Positions 29,739 to 39,784 of a stretch of 64,000 bases of DNA are shown piece by piece. Position 1 is the first letter of the stretch; every line of letters starts with the position of its first letter. The notes under the pieces are model-generated. The model searched no databases and was not told where the DNA came from. It worked only from the letters and a program-made list of their open reading frames with translations. This DNA is from Marinomonas sp. CT5. GTDB taxonomy: Bacteria > Pseudomonadota > Gammaproteobacteria > Pseudomonadales > Marinomonadaceae. The translations under genes were made by a program, and so were the position numbers. The stretch lies in the NCBI RefSeq assembly GCF_018336975.1, contig NZ_CP025572.1:1927062-1991061 (forward strand), written 5' to 3'.

Positions 29739-32483
29739 TTAGCCAAGCATATCTCGCAGTACGTACTGCAAAATACCGCCATGCTTGTAGTAATCCCATT
29801 CTTTTGGTGTATCAATTCGAATATCTGCACTGAATGTGATTTGATTACCTTCGCTATTGGTAGCCACAACGGTGACATCATCCGCTTTGTCTACCAAACC
29901 TGAAATATCAAATTGCTCTTGTCCTGTTAGTCCGAGCGATTCATAGCTTTCACCTTGTTTAAATTGCAATGGTAAAACCCCCATGCCAATCAGATTAGAG
30001 CGATGGATTCGTTCATAACTTTCTGCAATGACAGCCTTAACGCCTAGTAACAATGAGCCTTTAGCGGCCCAATCTCGCGATGAGCCGGTGCCGTACTCTT
30101 TTCCCGCTAAAATAATAAGCGGCGTATCTTTTTCATGATACGTTACGGAAGCATCATAAATGCTGGCTAAATTATCATCAGGTTGAGTGCGAGTAACACC
30201 GCCTTCTGTGCCAGGTGCTAGTAAGTTTTTCAATCTTACGTTGGCGAAAGTACCGCGCACCATGACTTCATGATTGCCTCGGCGAGAGCCGTATGAGTTG
30301 AACTGTGCTTTTTCAACGCCATGGTCTTGCAAGTACAAACCGGCGGGTGAGTCCGCTTTAATAGAACCTGCTGGGGAAATATGGTCGGTGGTGACAGAAT
30401 CACCCAGCTTAGCTAAACAGCGAGCGCCTTCAATCGTTGGGATGCCTGGAGGATCGATGGTCATACCATCAAAAAAGGTCGCTTTTTTGATGTAGGTTGA
30501 TGAGTCGTTCCAATCGTAAAGTTTACCATCCGGTATTTTAATTTGTTGCCAATGTTTATCGCCTTCGTACACATTAGAATAGCTTTTGGCGAACATTTCT
30601 TTGGTGACAATTTCCTTAACGAGGTCGCTCACTTCTTTCACACTTGGCCAAATGTCTTTGAGGTAAATTTCTTTACCGCTAGCGTCTTTCGCAAGAGGTT
30701 CTTTGTAAACATCAATATCGGTACGACCAGCAAGGGCATAGGCGACAACCAGTGGTGGTGATGCAAGGAAATTCATTTTCACATCTTGGTGAATTCGCCC
30801 TTCAAAGTTTCGGTTGCCGGATAAAACCGAGCTAACAATAAGTTTGTTTTTTTGAATAGCGTCAGATATTTCAGTGGCTAAGGGACCAGAGTTACCGATA
30901 CAAGTGGTACAGCCATAGCCAACTAGGTTAAAACCTAGGCTTTCTAGATCATCCATTAGCCCTGCTTTTTCTAAATAATCGGTTACGACTTTAGAACCTG
31001 GTGCTAATGATGTTTTTACCCAAGGTTTAACATTGATGCCTAATTCTTTGGCTTTTTTAGCCACCAAACCTGCCGCTAAAATAACGCTTGGGTTTGAGGT
31101 ATTGGTACAACTGGTAATGGCTGCGATAACACAAGCGCCATCATTTAATTCAAATTCTTGGTCTTTATAATGAACGATGGCCGCGCCTTTTATGGGAGCT
31201 TCATCAACGGATTCATCAGGCGTGGTGACGGGGCCTTCACCTTCAATGCGCGTATGTTCTTCGCTTGTTTTTTCTTCACGAGCTAGGCGTTCATCTTGAA
31301 AGCCTTTTAGATGCTGGCGAATTACATCACCTGCTTTATCAAGAGCAATTCTGTCCTGAGGACGTTTAGGGCCAGCAAGGCTTGGTACAACGGTGCCAAG
31401 ATCCAGTTCAAGGGCATCAGTATAATTGGCTTCATCGCCATCATTACGCCAAAGTCCTTGGTGTTTGGCATAATCTTCAATCAGCTTAAGTTGTGTCTCG
31501 TCGCGATTGGTTAAACGCAGATAGTTAATGGTTTCGTCATCTATTGGAAAGATGCCACAGGTTGCACCATACTCTGGGGCCATGTTGGCAATGGTTGCCC
31601 GATCGGCAAGGGGTAAGTCAGCAAGGCCATCACCATAAAATTCGACAAACTTACCCACTACGCCATGTTTGCGCAGCATTTCAGTGATGGTGAGTACTAA
31701 ATCTGTGGCGGTTGTGCCTTCTGGTAGGCGACCGTTTAATTTTACGCCAATAACTTGAGGAATCAGTAAGCTAATGGGCTGGCCAAGCATAGCGGCTTCG
31801 GCTTCAATACCGCCAACCCCCCAGCCTAGAATTCCTAAGCCGTTTATCATGGTGGTGTGTGAGTCGGTTCCGACTAATGTATCTGGGTAAGCAAATTTTT
31901 TGCCGTCTTTGTCTTCATTAAATACCACGCGGGCTAGGTATTCTAAGTTGACTTGGTGCACGATACCGGTAGCGGGTGGTACGACTTTAAGGTTGTTAAA
32001 GGCGGTTTGCCCCCAGCGCAAAAATTCATACCTTTCTTTGTTTCTTTCATATTCCAACTTGGTGTTCAAGTCGAATGCCTTGCTATTACCGTAACCATCC
32101 ACCTGTACTGAGTGGTCAATAACCAGTTCGGCTGGTGATAGAGGGTTTATTTTAGCTGGATCACCACCTAGCTTCTCCATGGCATCACGCATGGCGGCTA
32201 AATCCACAATAGCTGGAACGCCAGTAAAATCTTGCATGACAACGCGTGCGGGGGTAAAAGCAACTTCTGCGGTAGGTTTGGCTTGGGGATCCCAATTTAA
32301 TAAAGCTTCAATATCTTGTTCTTTGATATTTACGCCATCTTCGTTGCGAAGAAGGTTTTCGAGTAATACTTTCAAAGAAAAGGGCAGTCTTTTGGCTCTG
32401 TCGCCGAGCCCTTCTAAGGAATGAATATGAAATGGCTCGCCGTTAACCGTGATTTGATGTTGGGTGTCGAAACTATTGTTCAT
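29739..32483 (-). CDS. acnA: Aconitate hydratase A
   Basis: AcnA interconverts citrate and isocitrate in the TCA cycle. The 914-aa length fits the IRP1/AcnA class (E. coli AcnA 891). The three [4Fe-4S] cluster cysteines are present: C459 in SCTNTSNP, and C525 and C528 in [21 protein letters not shown] and the C-terminal swivel domain with [10 protein letters not shown] are also intact. The insertion around residues 395-425, with acidic and charged residues, is longer than in E. coli. It is a single gene with an upstream palindrome (32592-32633) in the region shared with the divergent monooxygenase. Confidence 0.96.
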   Translation of the reverse strand: MNNSFDTQHQITVNGEPFHIHSLEGLGDRAKRLPFSLKVLLENLLRNEDGVNIKEQDIEALLNWDPQAKPTAEVAFTPARVVMQDFTGVPAIVDLAAMRDAMEKLGGDPAKINPLSPAELVIDHSVQVDGYGNSKAFDLNTKLEYERNKERYEFLRWGQTAFNNLKVVPPATGIVHQVNLEYLARVVFNEDKDGKKFAYPDTLVGTDSHTTMINGLGILGWGVGGIEAEAAMLGQPISLLIPQVIGVKLNGRLPEGTTATDLVLTITEMLRKHGVVGKFVEFYGDGLADLPLADRATIANMAPEYGATCGIFPIDDETINYLRLTNRDETQLKLIEDYAKHQGLWRNDGDEANYTDALELDLGTVVPSLAGPKRPQDRIALDKAGDVIRQHLKGFQDERLAREEKTSEEHTRIEGEGPVTTPDESVDEAPIKGAAIVHYKDQEFELNDGACVIAAITSCTNTSNPSVILAAGLVAKKAKELGINVKPWVKTSLAPGSKVVTDYLEKAGLMDDLESLGFNLVGYGCTTCIGNSGPLATEISDAIQKNKLIVSSVLSGNRNFEGRIHQDVKMNFLASPPLVVAYALAGRTDIDVYKEPLAKDASGKEIYLKDIWPSVKEVSDLVKEIVTKEMFAKSYSNVYEGDKHWQQIKIPDGKLYDWNDSSTYIKKATFFDGMTIDPPGIPTIEGARCLAKLGDSVTTDHISPAGSIKADSPAGLYLQDHGVEKAQFNSYGSRRGNHEVMVRGTFANVRLKNLLAPGTEGGVTRTQPDDNLASIYDASVTYHEKDTPLIILAGKEYGTGSSRDWAAKGSLLLGVKAVIAESYERIHRSNLIGMGVLPLQFKQGESYESLGLTGQEQFDISGLVDKADDVTVVATNSEGNQITFSADIRIDTPKEWDYYKHGGILQYVLRDMLG

Positions 32484-32591
32484 TTTTTTCCCCTTTTGGT
32501 TATTAAATTAATACCTTTGAAAAACCTCTATAATGAATTGTGTTGAAAATAGTGTAGCAGTACTTGTTTACTTAAACGACTTATGGACTTT

Positions 32592-32633
32592 GACATCATA
32601 GTGCTTTAAGGCTTCAAGCCTACCTATGATGTC
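32592..32633. promoter_or_regulatory. Palindromic element in the acnA/monooxygenase divergent region
   Basis: GACATCATAG (32592-32601) and its exact complement CTATGATGTC (32624-32633) enclose a second palindrome, AGGCTT-C-AAGCCT. It has no T run on either side. It could be an operator for either gene or a leader hairpin of acnA. No other feature is visible in the 317-bp gap. Confidence 0.4.
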
Positions 32634-32800
32634 CGCCTAATCGAAAAGAATCTTAATTTTTTCGCATTAAGTTATTATGTCAATGGTAATAAGGTTCATC
32701 ATAATTGTACTATTCACCCCAGAATTATTAGGGTATAGCGGTTATATTCCCATCAAAAAGAAAACTCATAATTGGTTTACATAAAGAAGAAGTAAATAAA

Positions 32801-34240
32801 TTGGAAAATGCAAAGAGCAGTTGGACAGCCTGTCCAGAATGTCATGGGCGAGGAAAAAGAAGCCGTAGGTTGCGCAAAAAAGTACGTTTGCTCTATTTAA
32901 AAGAATTGAGCGAGTATGAAAAGCTAAAGGGTGAAGGACCTGCGCCTGTTCGTCCTAAAGGTCATCTAGAATCCTGTGCGAATTGTCTTGGATCAGGCTT
33001 AATCAAAGCCGCTCACTTTCCTGAGCCTGATACGGAAAAATACCCTCATGTGGCCATCATAGGTGGTGGCATCGGTGGTGTGGCATTGGCTGTGGCTTGT
33101 CGTCATCGCGGTATTCCATTCACCTTGTATGAACGAGATACCGCTTTTGATGCTCGTTCTCAAGGCTATGGCCTGACTTTACAACAAGCGAGTAAAGCGA
33201 TCGCGGGATTTGGTATTTGCTCGTTGGACAATGGCGTGGTTTCCACGAGACATCTAGTTCATACCCCAGAGGGAAAAGTCGTGGGCGAGTGGGGAATGAG
33301 AAAATGGTTACAGGCCGATACCAAAACCTCTCCTAAACGAACCAATATCCATATTGCGCGTCAGTCATTACGCAAAGCTTTATTAGAGCAGTTGGGCGGA
33401 AGTGATCAAGTTAAATGGGGGCATCAATTAGTGGATTTCCATGAGGGAAACGATGTTGAGCTTAACTTTTTGGCCGATGGTGATATAAAGCCAGCCAGAG
33501 CCGACTTGGTTGTGGGCGCGGACGGTATTCGTAGTGCGGTTCGACGTTTGCTAATTGGTGAAGAAACTACTCCTTTGCGTTACTTAGGCTGTATTGTTAT
33601 TTTGGGAATTTGTCCTTTAGTGGATATTGGCGTTGAAAGTGAGTTGTTGGATTCAGCAACGGTTTTTCAAACGGCAAATGGCAATGAACGTATTTACATC
33701 ATGCCATATGATGCAGATTCAGTCATGTGGCAGCTTAGTTTTCCTATGTCTGAAGAGGACGCCAAAGTGTTAAGTGCCAAAGGTCCTCAGGCTTTGAAAG
33801 AGGAGGCTTGCCGTAGAACACAATGGCACGATCCTATTCCTCAGATTTTAGCAGCCACTAAAGCAAATTTGGTCTCTGGCTATCCGGTATATGACCGAGA
33901 ACTGCTGACAGCAGATTTGTTGAATAAAAGTGAGAAAGTTACCTTGATTGGTGATGCTGCTCATCCTATGAGTCCATTTAAAGGCCAAGGTGCAAATCAA
34001 GCTTTGCTGGATGCCTTGTCTTTGGCACGTGAAATTGCTAAAGGCTGTTGGTCAAAATCTCAGTGGCGGGAGGCAGGAATTCGATCCAGTGTACTCAATG
34101 AGTTTGAAACCGAAATGTTAGAACGTAGTGCGGTTAAAGTTGAGGGCTCGGCTGAAGCCGCCGAGTTTTTACATTCCGATATTGTGCTTTATGAAGGCGA
34201 TGAACCAAGAGGGCGAATCTTAAAAAGAAAAGATCGCTAA
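32801..34240 (+). CDS. FAD-dependent monooxygenase with N-terminal DnaJ-like CxxCxGxG pair
   Basis: A 479-aa fusion-like protein. Residues about 10-70 contain two DnaJ-type motifs, CPECHGRG and CANCLGSG, separated by a basic segment; the four cysteines could hold one zinc. From about residue 82 it is a PHBH-fold flavoprotein: the FAD dinucleotide motif VAIIGGGIGGVALAVACR, the DG motif LVVGADGIRSAVRR, and the second FAD motif VTLIGDAAHPMSPFKGQGANQALLDA. Related bacterial proteins hydroxylate aromatic or polyketide-like substrates; the substrate here is unknown. The start is a TTG at 32801 with a weak AAGAAG site, and no in-frame ATG lies before the first Cys motif. Its stop overlaps the 3' end of the broken cyclase gene on the other strand. 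Confidence 0.82.
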   Translation: MENAKSSWTACPECHGRGKRSRRLRKKVRLLYLKELSEYEKLKGEGPAPVRPKGHLESCANCLGSGLIKAAHFPEPDTEKYPHVAIIGGGIGGVALAVACRHRGIPFTLYERDTAFDARSQGYGLTLQQASKAIAGFGICSLDNGVVSTRHLVHTPEGKVVGEWGMRKWLQADTKTSPKRTNIHIARQSLRKALLEQLGGSDQVKWGHQLVDFHEGNDVELNFLADGDIKPARADLVVGADGIRSAVRRLLIGEETTPLRYLGCIVILGICPLVDIGVESELLDSATVFQTANGNERIYIMPYDADSVMWQLSFPMSEEDAKVLSAKGPQALKEEACRRTQWHDPIPQILAATKANLVSGYPVYDRELLTADLLNKSEKVTLIGDAAHPMSPFKGQGANQALLDALSLAREIAKGCWSKSQWREAGIRSSVLNEFETEMLERSAVKVEGSAEAAEFLHSDIVLYEGDEPRGRILKRKDR

Positions 34241-35787
34241 CGATGTACAATAGAACAGTTTCGACCCTGACTTTTCGCTTGATATAAGGCGATATCCGCT
34301 TTTTTTATAGCCATTTTTATCGTATCGTTACTGTTGCTATCCCAGTATGAGATGCCTAAGGATACGGTGATATGATCGACTACTGGCATTTCATTTTGTG
34401 CAATGGTTGAACGTAAATTATCAGCGAAGCGATGGGCTGTTGATAGTTTGGTTAATGGCAGTAGAATTAAAAACTCTTCTCCACCAATACGAAAGATGAT
34501 TGAGTTTTTCCCGCTGTTGTTTTGCATGATATTACTCAGCTCTTTTAGAACTTCGTCTCCTACATCATGGCCGTGCATATCATTGATAATTTTGAAGTAG
34601 TCGATATCTAAGGCAATAACCGCAAAGCTTTTCTTTATATTCCACCATTCCTCTAAGATCTGCTCTAAACTTCGACGATTGTATAAACCCGTTAATGGGT
34701 CCGTATTGGTGTCAATATTGAGCTGGTTGATTTTGTTATTCAGTACACCCAGACCACTTAAAATAGCGCGCTTAAGCTCTTGAACTTCGAAGTACCATGA
34801 CTTAATTGCTAGAATGCTATGTTCTGCATCATGTTGATGCATGCTATTTGCTTGGCTCGCTAAGGCTTTTAAAGGTGCCGTAATGTACCGACTGGCAATT
34901 AAAATGGCCGCTAGTATTAATACTAATAACGGTAAGCTTTCTAAAACCACATTGGTGAGTTGGACATCAAGCTCATCCATAATTTTTTCAATAGGCCGTT
35001 GCGCTATTATTCCCCACCCAGACTTATCTACATAGGCAAACCCAGCGAGCATTGGGATTCCTAGGGAATTCACTACCCGAGCACTTCCTGACTTACCTGA
35101 AATGACGGTATCGATTACGCTGTTTCCGTTAATGTGTTCACCAATTCGTTTTTTATCAAGGTGATAAATAAGTTCTTTATTTTGATCAACGACATAAGTG
35201 TATGATCAGTTATTATAGGAATGTTGTCCGAGCAAGGAGGAGAAGATGTTATCTTGGTTCAGATAGATGGTACCGGTAATAAAGCCAAGGTATTGACCCT
35301 CTTTAGCAAAAATAGGGTGGGAGATACTGACTAAGTAACTACCTGATGGCGCTATTATTGGATTGGACACTAGAGGTTTTCTAGTGTTGAAAGACTGCCT
35401 ATTATCTGGTGGCAGAACCAATCCTTTTACAGGAATATTTCGTGGAAAAATCGCCGTAATTGTGGCTGTTGAATCAATAATAGACACGGAGTTAAAGAAG
35501 CTAGATTGTTCGTAGAGTCTTTCTGTCTCGAATTCTAGCAGTGCTTCATTATTTATATTCGTAGCAAGCACTTTGGCACTGAAAGCTAATTGTTGCTGGG
35601 CATTTTGCAAAAAATTGTTGGTAGTTTCGGCGAGTTTTTCTGCATAAACACGATTGGCTTCAAGAGTCGAATCAATCAGTAATTGCTTTTGAGCTTGATA
35701 GGTTACATAGTAGCTATTACCAAAGGTAAGAAGCACCGCAGCAATGGTGAGCAGCAAAAAAAGTTTTTGTAAATCTAAGCGGAGCAA
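34237..35787 (-). pseudogene. Membrane diguanylate cyclase (Cache-GGDEF) interrupted by an in-frame TGA
   Basis: Two reading pieces, 35206-35787 (193 aa) and 34237-35073 (278 aa), lie in the same frame and together make one 516-codon protein with a single TGA at 35206-35208. Order: TM helix (about 10-30), periplasmic dCache sensor, TM helix, linker, then a GGDEF domain with DPLTGLYNRR and an intact GGEEF catalytic loop but no RxxD inhibitory site. Reading through the TGA joins SYNN to SYTYVVDQNKELIYHL, which continues the Cache domain with no lost residues. Homologues commonly have Gly at this place (DGSY), so a GGA-to-TGA change is the simplest explanation. It is either a recent nonsense mutation or a sequencing error; the downstream part might be restarted but would lack the sensor. 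Confidence 0.85.
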
Positions 35788-35947
35788 ACTTATCCCCTGT
35801 CGTAAGTCTAATATCCAATATCGGACTCAATATGAGCTTTTATTGTTTTAAATATGACAAATAAGCTGTCAGTATAGCCAAAATTTCATTTTGATAGCAG
35901 TAAAATATCCTTACCTAAAGGCTGTGATAAAGCAGTCTTATCACTCA

Positions 35948-36937
35948 ATGAAACACATCCCCCAAGGTTTTAACCAGATTATGACGAGAAAAATACTGAG
36001 TTTAAAAGGCAAACGGCCTTCCGATATGAAACCAGTAGATGAGGAGTCTAAAGGGGCTGCTGAGAATGATCCTGAAAAGCGCTTTCTAAATGGTGTGGTT
36101 GTTCATCCTTCCCCATGTCTTTCTTTATCATCGGGATCGTCGCAGAAAACAGTTCGGGCTATGGATTTGATCTGCCCCGTTGGTATGGGCCAACGGGGTT
36201 TGATTGTGGCACCGCCTGGATCTGGTAAAACCACCATGTTAAAGCATATTTGTCAGGCTGTTGCGATGGCTTATCCAGAGATAAAGTTGTATGCGTTATT
36301 AATTGATGAGCGACCGGAAGAAGTAACAGATTTTAAACGTAGTGTATCGGCTGAAGTGCATGCTTCGTCTTCTGATGAAAATTATGCACAACATGTGCGT
36401 GTGGCCGATAAGCTCCTTGAAATAGCTCGTAAGCAGGCTGGTGAAGGCCAAGACGTGATGATTGTGATCGATTCTCTGACAAGGCTTTCAAGAGTACATA
36501 ATGCTGATAGAAAGAGCAGTGGTCGAACCTTGTCCGGAGGACTTGATACGAGAGCGCTAGAAATACCTCGTAAGTTGTTTGGTTCAGCGAGAAAGATAGA
36601 AAATGGTGGTTCATTAACCATATTAGCGACTATTTTGGTGGATACTGGCAGCAAAATGGATCAAGTAATTTTTGAAGAATTCAAAGGCACGGGCAACATG
36701 GAAATTGTGCTATCCAGAGAGGCTGCGAGACATCGAATTTTTCCAGCCTTAGACATAGCAAAGAGCAGTACTCGCCGAGAAGAATTGCTTATTGATGCAA
36801 AAGATCTAGAGAAAGTACGTGCCATACGTCGATCACTTACACACCTTAAACCTGTTGATGCTGCTCAGAAATTGATTGACTGGTTAGAAACATACCCAAC
36901 GAATACTGAATTACTTAAGGCTTTTTCGCCTGCTTAA
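35948..36937 (+). CDS. Rho-like ATPase lacking the N-terminal RNA-binding domain
   Basis: The protein aligns with the C-terminal ATPase domain of transcription terminator Rho: RGLIVAPPGSGKT (Walker A), ALLIDERPEEVTDF (Walker B with catalytic Glu), DSLTRLSRVHN, LSGGLD (Q-loop end), DTGSKMDQVIFEEFKGTGNMEI (R-loop and arginine-finger region), and the C-terminal helix bundle. It is about 330 aa, against 419 for E. coli Rho. The cold-shock-like primary RNA-binding domain is missing, replaced by a short basic tail. Changes from Rho include PPKAGKT to PPGSGKT and Lys to Arg in the Q-loop (SSGRTLSGG). This is a paralogue, not the housekeeping Rho, which should lie elsewhere. The start is uncertain: ATG 35948, upstream TTG 35891 and ATG 35981 are all in frame and none has a good ribosome site. 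Its function is unknown. Confidence 0.85.
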   Translation: MKHIPQGFNQIMTRKILSLKGKRPSDMKPVDEESKGAAENDPEKRFLNGVVVHPSPCLSLSSGSSQKTVRAMDLICPVGMGQRGLIVAPPGSGKTTMLKHICQAVAMAYPEIKLYALLIDERPEEVTDFKRSVSAEVHASSSDENYAQHVRVADKLLEIARKQAGEGQDVMIVIDSLTRLSRVHNADRKSSGRTLSGGLDTRALEIPRKLFGSARKIENGGSLTILATILVDTGSKMDQVIFEEFKGTGNMEIVLSREAARHRIFPALDIAKSSTRREELLIDAKDLEKVRAIRRSLTHLKPVDAAQKLIDWLETYPTNTELLKAFSPA

Positions 36938-37031
36938 TAACAAAAATACACTAAAACTAATCAACGGTTTTATTTAAAGTAAGTTCACCGGTTTATACAG
37001 GCCATACTTTAAAGTTTATACTGAGATAGAA

Positions 37032-39176
37032 ATGAAGAAGTTATTCATGTTGTTGCCTTTCCTGTTGCTATGCTCAGTAGCATCTACAGCAAAGCCTTTG
37101 ATATTTACAGAAGAAGAAAAGAGGTTTATTAAAAATAATCCTGTGGTTACTGTTGGGGTGATGCCTGACTTTACGCCTTTTTCTTATTACGTCGAAGGCG
37201 AAGTCGTTGGTTATGAGCATGATTTGCTCAATATAATTGCTAAGAAATCCGGGTTGACGTTTGAAAAGCATATTGATAAATGGACGAGTATTTATAATTT
37301 ATTTAAAAATAAAGAACTTGATGTGATAAGTAGTATTTCTTATAAGAAATATAGAGAGCCTTTCACGGTATTTACCAGTCCTTATTACAATATTCCAATT
37401 ATGATCTTTGTTAAAGACGACTTTGGTGAATACGAAGGGTTAAAGAGTTTAGCTAAGAAAAGGGTTGGTGTGCTGAAAGATGTGTTTTATATTAAGGAAC
37501 TTGAAGATCTAGGGACAATGGATTTAATTTATTATGATAGTTATGACGAGCTAACAAAAGATCTAGTCTTTGGGAAAATTGATGCTTTGATGCAAAATTT
37601 ACCTAACATAAATCATTTAATAAAAAAGAATCTTTATAACAACATAAAACTGGCAAGCGAGCTTAGCCTTCCAAATACTAAAAGAGAAGATTTACGGTTT
37701 GGAGTGCAACCTGAAAAAAGTATTCTAAGTTCTATTTTGCAGAAGTCTCTTAGTTCTATATCAAAGCGTGAAATGGAAGCGCTTAGTGATAAATGGATAG
37801 GCTCTATCAAAGAATATCCAGGCGGACATATTGATCTGAATGATGTCGAAAAAGCCTATATTAATACCCATACTATTAAATATTGTATCAACCCAAGCGG
37901 TCTTCCCTTTGAAGGTTTAAATGAAGACGGTGAACATGTTGGTATGAGTTCTGATTACTACCATCTCTTTGAACAAATGCTCTCTGCCAAGTTTGAATTG
38001 GTTAAAACCCGTACATGGAATGAATCAGTAGAATTCATTAAACAGAAAAAGTGCGACATGCTAGCTTTAAGTATGGAAACTCCTGAAAGGAAGGCTTTCT
38101 TAAATTTTACTGACCATTACTTAGACGTCCCTTTGGTCGTTGCCACAAGAGTTAATGTGCCTTTTATTAATCAGGCTTTGGATTTAGAAGGAGAAAAAGT
38201 TGGAATAATAAGAGGTGATGCTTTCGTCAAAATATTACGTGAAAAATATCCTTCTTTAAAATTAATCGAAGTTGATGATATTTATGATGGTTTAGATAAA
38301 GTAAAAAGTGGAGAACTTTTTGCTTATATTGATACTTTAGCGAGTATTGGTTATGAGTTTCAAAGTAAATACTTTGGTGAGTTAAAAATAGCAGGTAAAA
38401 TATCTGAAAACTTAGAACTTTCTATTGCTGTTAGAAAAGATGATGTTACATTGCTTGGCGTTTTACAAAAAGTTGTTAATAGTATAACCAATGAGCGTCA
38501 CAGGAAGATCTTTACAAGATGGATCCCTATAAAGTATGAGCAAGATGTTGACTATAAAATTGTTTGGCAGGTGGTGCTAGGGGTCTTTGTCTTCCTAACG
38601 CTTATGCTGTATTGGAATCGAAAAATCACTAAAGCAAACACTTTATTGAGGCAAGCTCAGAAAGATATTGAAGAAAAAAATAAAGAACTTAATAGACTTG
38701 CACTCACAGATAATCTAACGGCTCTATTTAATAGAAGAAAATTAGAAGAAATTATTCGTTCAGAGATTGATAAACAAAGTTACTTAAAAAGAGGTTTTTG
38801 CCTTTCTATACTAGATATTGATCACTTTAAAAGTGTCAATGATAAGTATGGTCATCAGCGTGGCGACAGTGTTCTTATAGAGTTTTCTAATGTTTTAAAA
38901 GACAGTTTAAGAAAAAGCGATTATGTAGGTCGTTACGGTGGTGAAGAGTTTATCATTGTCTTTCCTGAATCAAGTATTGAAGATGTTACATTAATAGTTG
39001 AAAAAATTAGGCTTAAAATTTCGCAGCATGACTTTGAAGCGATTGATCATAGAACCGCTAGCTTTGGGTTAACTTCCTTTAAGCAAGGAGACACCATAGA
39101 GACGATGATTAAGAGAGCGGATATTGCACTTTATGAAGCGAAGAAAAGCGGCCGTAATAAGGTGGTGATACTCTAA
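37032..39176 (+). CDS. Diguanylate cyclase with two periplasmic SBP_bac_3 sensor domains
   Basis: A 714-aa inner-membrane signalling protein. Signal peptide at 1-20. The first amino-acid-binding-protein-like domain (about 30-250) contains VTVGVMPDFTPFSY and the second (about 270-500) KYCINPSGLPFEG. A single membrane helix covers about 510-532, then a short coiled linker and a GGDEF domain (about 555-714). The active loop is GGEEF at about 637-641, with an RKSD inhibitory I-site five residues upstream. It should make c-di-GMP in response to a small periplasmic ligand, possibly an amino acid, with product feedback. The ribosome site is weak. It is transcribed after the Rho-like gene with a 94-bp gap. 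Confidence 0.9.
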   Translation: MKKLFMLLPFLLLCSVASTAKPLIFTEEEKRFIKNNPVVTVGVMPDFTPFSYYVEGEVVGYEHDLLNIIAKKSGLTFEKHIDKWTSIYNLFKNKELDVISSISYKKYREPFTVFTSPYYNIPIMIFVKDDFGEYEGLKSLAKKRVGVLKDVFYIKELEDLGTMDLIYYDSYDELTKDLVFGKIDALMQNLPNINHLIKKNLYNNIKLASELSLPNTKREDLRFGVQPEKSILSSILQKSLSSISKREMEALSDKWIGSIKEYPGGHIDLNDVEKAYINTHTIKYCINPSGLPFEGLNEDGEHVGMSSDYYHLFEQMLSAKFELVKTRTWNESVEFIKQKKCDMLALSMETPERKAFLNFTDHYLDVPLVVATRVNVPFINQALDLEGEKVGIIRGDAFVKILREKYPSLKLIEVDDIYDGLDKVKSGELFAYIDTLASIGYEFQSKYFGELKIAGKISENLELSIAVRKDDVTLLGVLQKVVNSITNERHRKIFTRWIPIKYEQDVDYKIVWQVVLGVFVFLTLMLYWNRKITKANTLLRQAQKDIEEKNKELNRLALTDNLTALFNRRKLEEIIRSEIDKQSYLKRGFCLSILDIDHFKSVNDKYGHQRGDSVLIEFSNVLKDSLRKSDYVGRYGGEEFIIVFPESSIEDVTLIVEKIRLKISQHDFEAIDHRTASFGLTSFKQGDTIETMIKRADIALYEAKKSGRNKVVIL

Positions 39177-39277
39177 ATACCGGTTTCATTTTAGCCACTA
39201 TTTTTCGTTATTCCATCTGCAATAAGCTTCAGACAATATACTTGAAGGACCCATTAGTTATTAGCTAAAAGCAGTAG

Positions 39278-39784
39278 CTATACTTTGTATTGGTTTGGCT
39301 CATTATTAATCGAAGTCACTTTGCCATCCAACTCTTCGAGAGTTGTTAAACCATCTAAGTTATCGGGGGCGTCGCTATCTAAAGTTTCAAGACTATTTAG
39401 CTCGTCATGAGAATCTAATTTGATGGGTTGTTTTTCCGAAGGGTGAGTCACCCCCATAAACTTACCGCCGGATTCGATGCTTAAATTGTCTGTGTAAATG
39501 GTTCCACAAACGCGACCACAACTTAAAATTTCGATATAAGTGGCATGACAAGTACCTTCATAAGAGCCATTAATGATTAGGCGTTCGGTGGTTATTTCAC
39601 CTAAGACGCTGCCTGATTCACTAATTTTTAGCTGGTCTTTTGCTTCAATATGCCCTTCCACGTGACCGTCAACTTGTAATCGATTTTCTACTTTAATGTG
39701 CCCGTTAATAACGCAGCCTTCTGCGACGAGGGTTGTAGTTGTTGACTGACTCTTAACTCTATTTTGCCCACCAAAGATTCCCAT
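39278..39784 (-). CDS. Bactofilin (polymer-forming cytoskeletal protein)
   Basis: A 168-aa bactofilin. The MGIFGG start, a flexible tail, and a right-handed beta-helix core at about 20-115 with the repeating pattern GxIxxxxxLxVxGxVxGxI (e.g. INGHIKVENRLQVDGHVEG) are diagnostic. The C-terminal 50 residues are acidic and probably disordered. Bactofilins polymerise without nucleotide at the inner membrane and recruit cell-wall enzymes. The gene overlaps the 3' end of the M23 peptidase gene by 97 bp in another frame, so the two are expected to be translated together. Confidence 0.92.
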   Translation of the reverse strand: MGIFGGQNRVKSQSTTTTLVAEGCVINGHIKVENRLQVDGHVEGHIEAKDQLKISESGSVLGEITTERLIINGSYEGTCHATYIEILSCGRVCGTIYTDNLSIESGGKFMGVTHPSEKQPIKLDSHDELNSLETLDSDAPDNLDGLTTLEELDGKVTSINNEPNQYKV

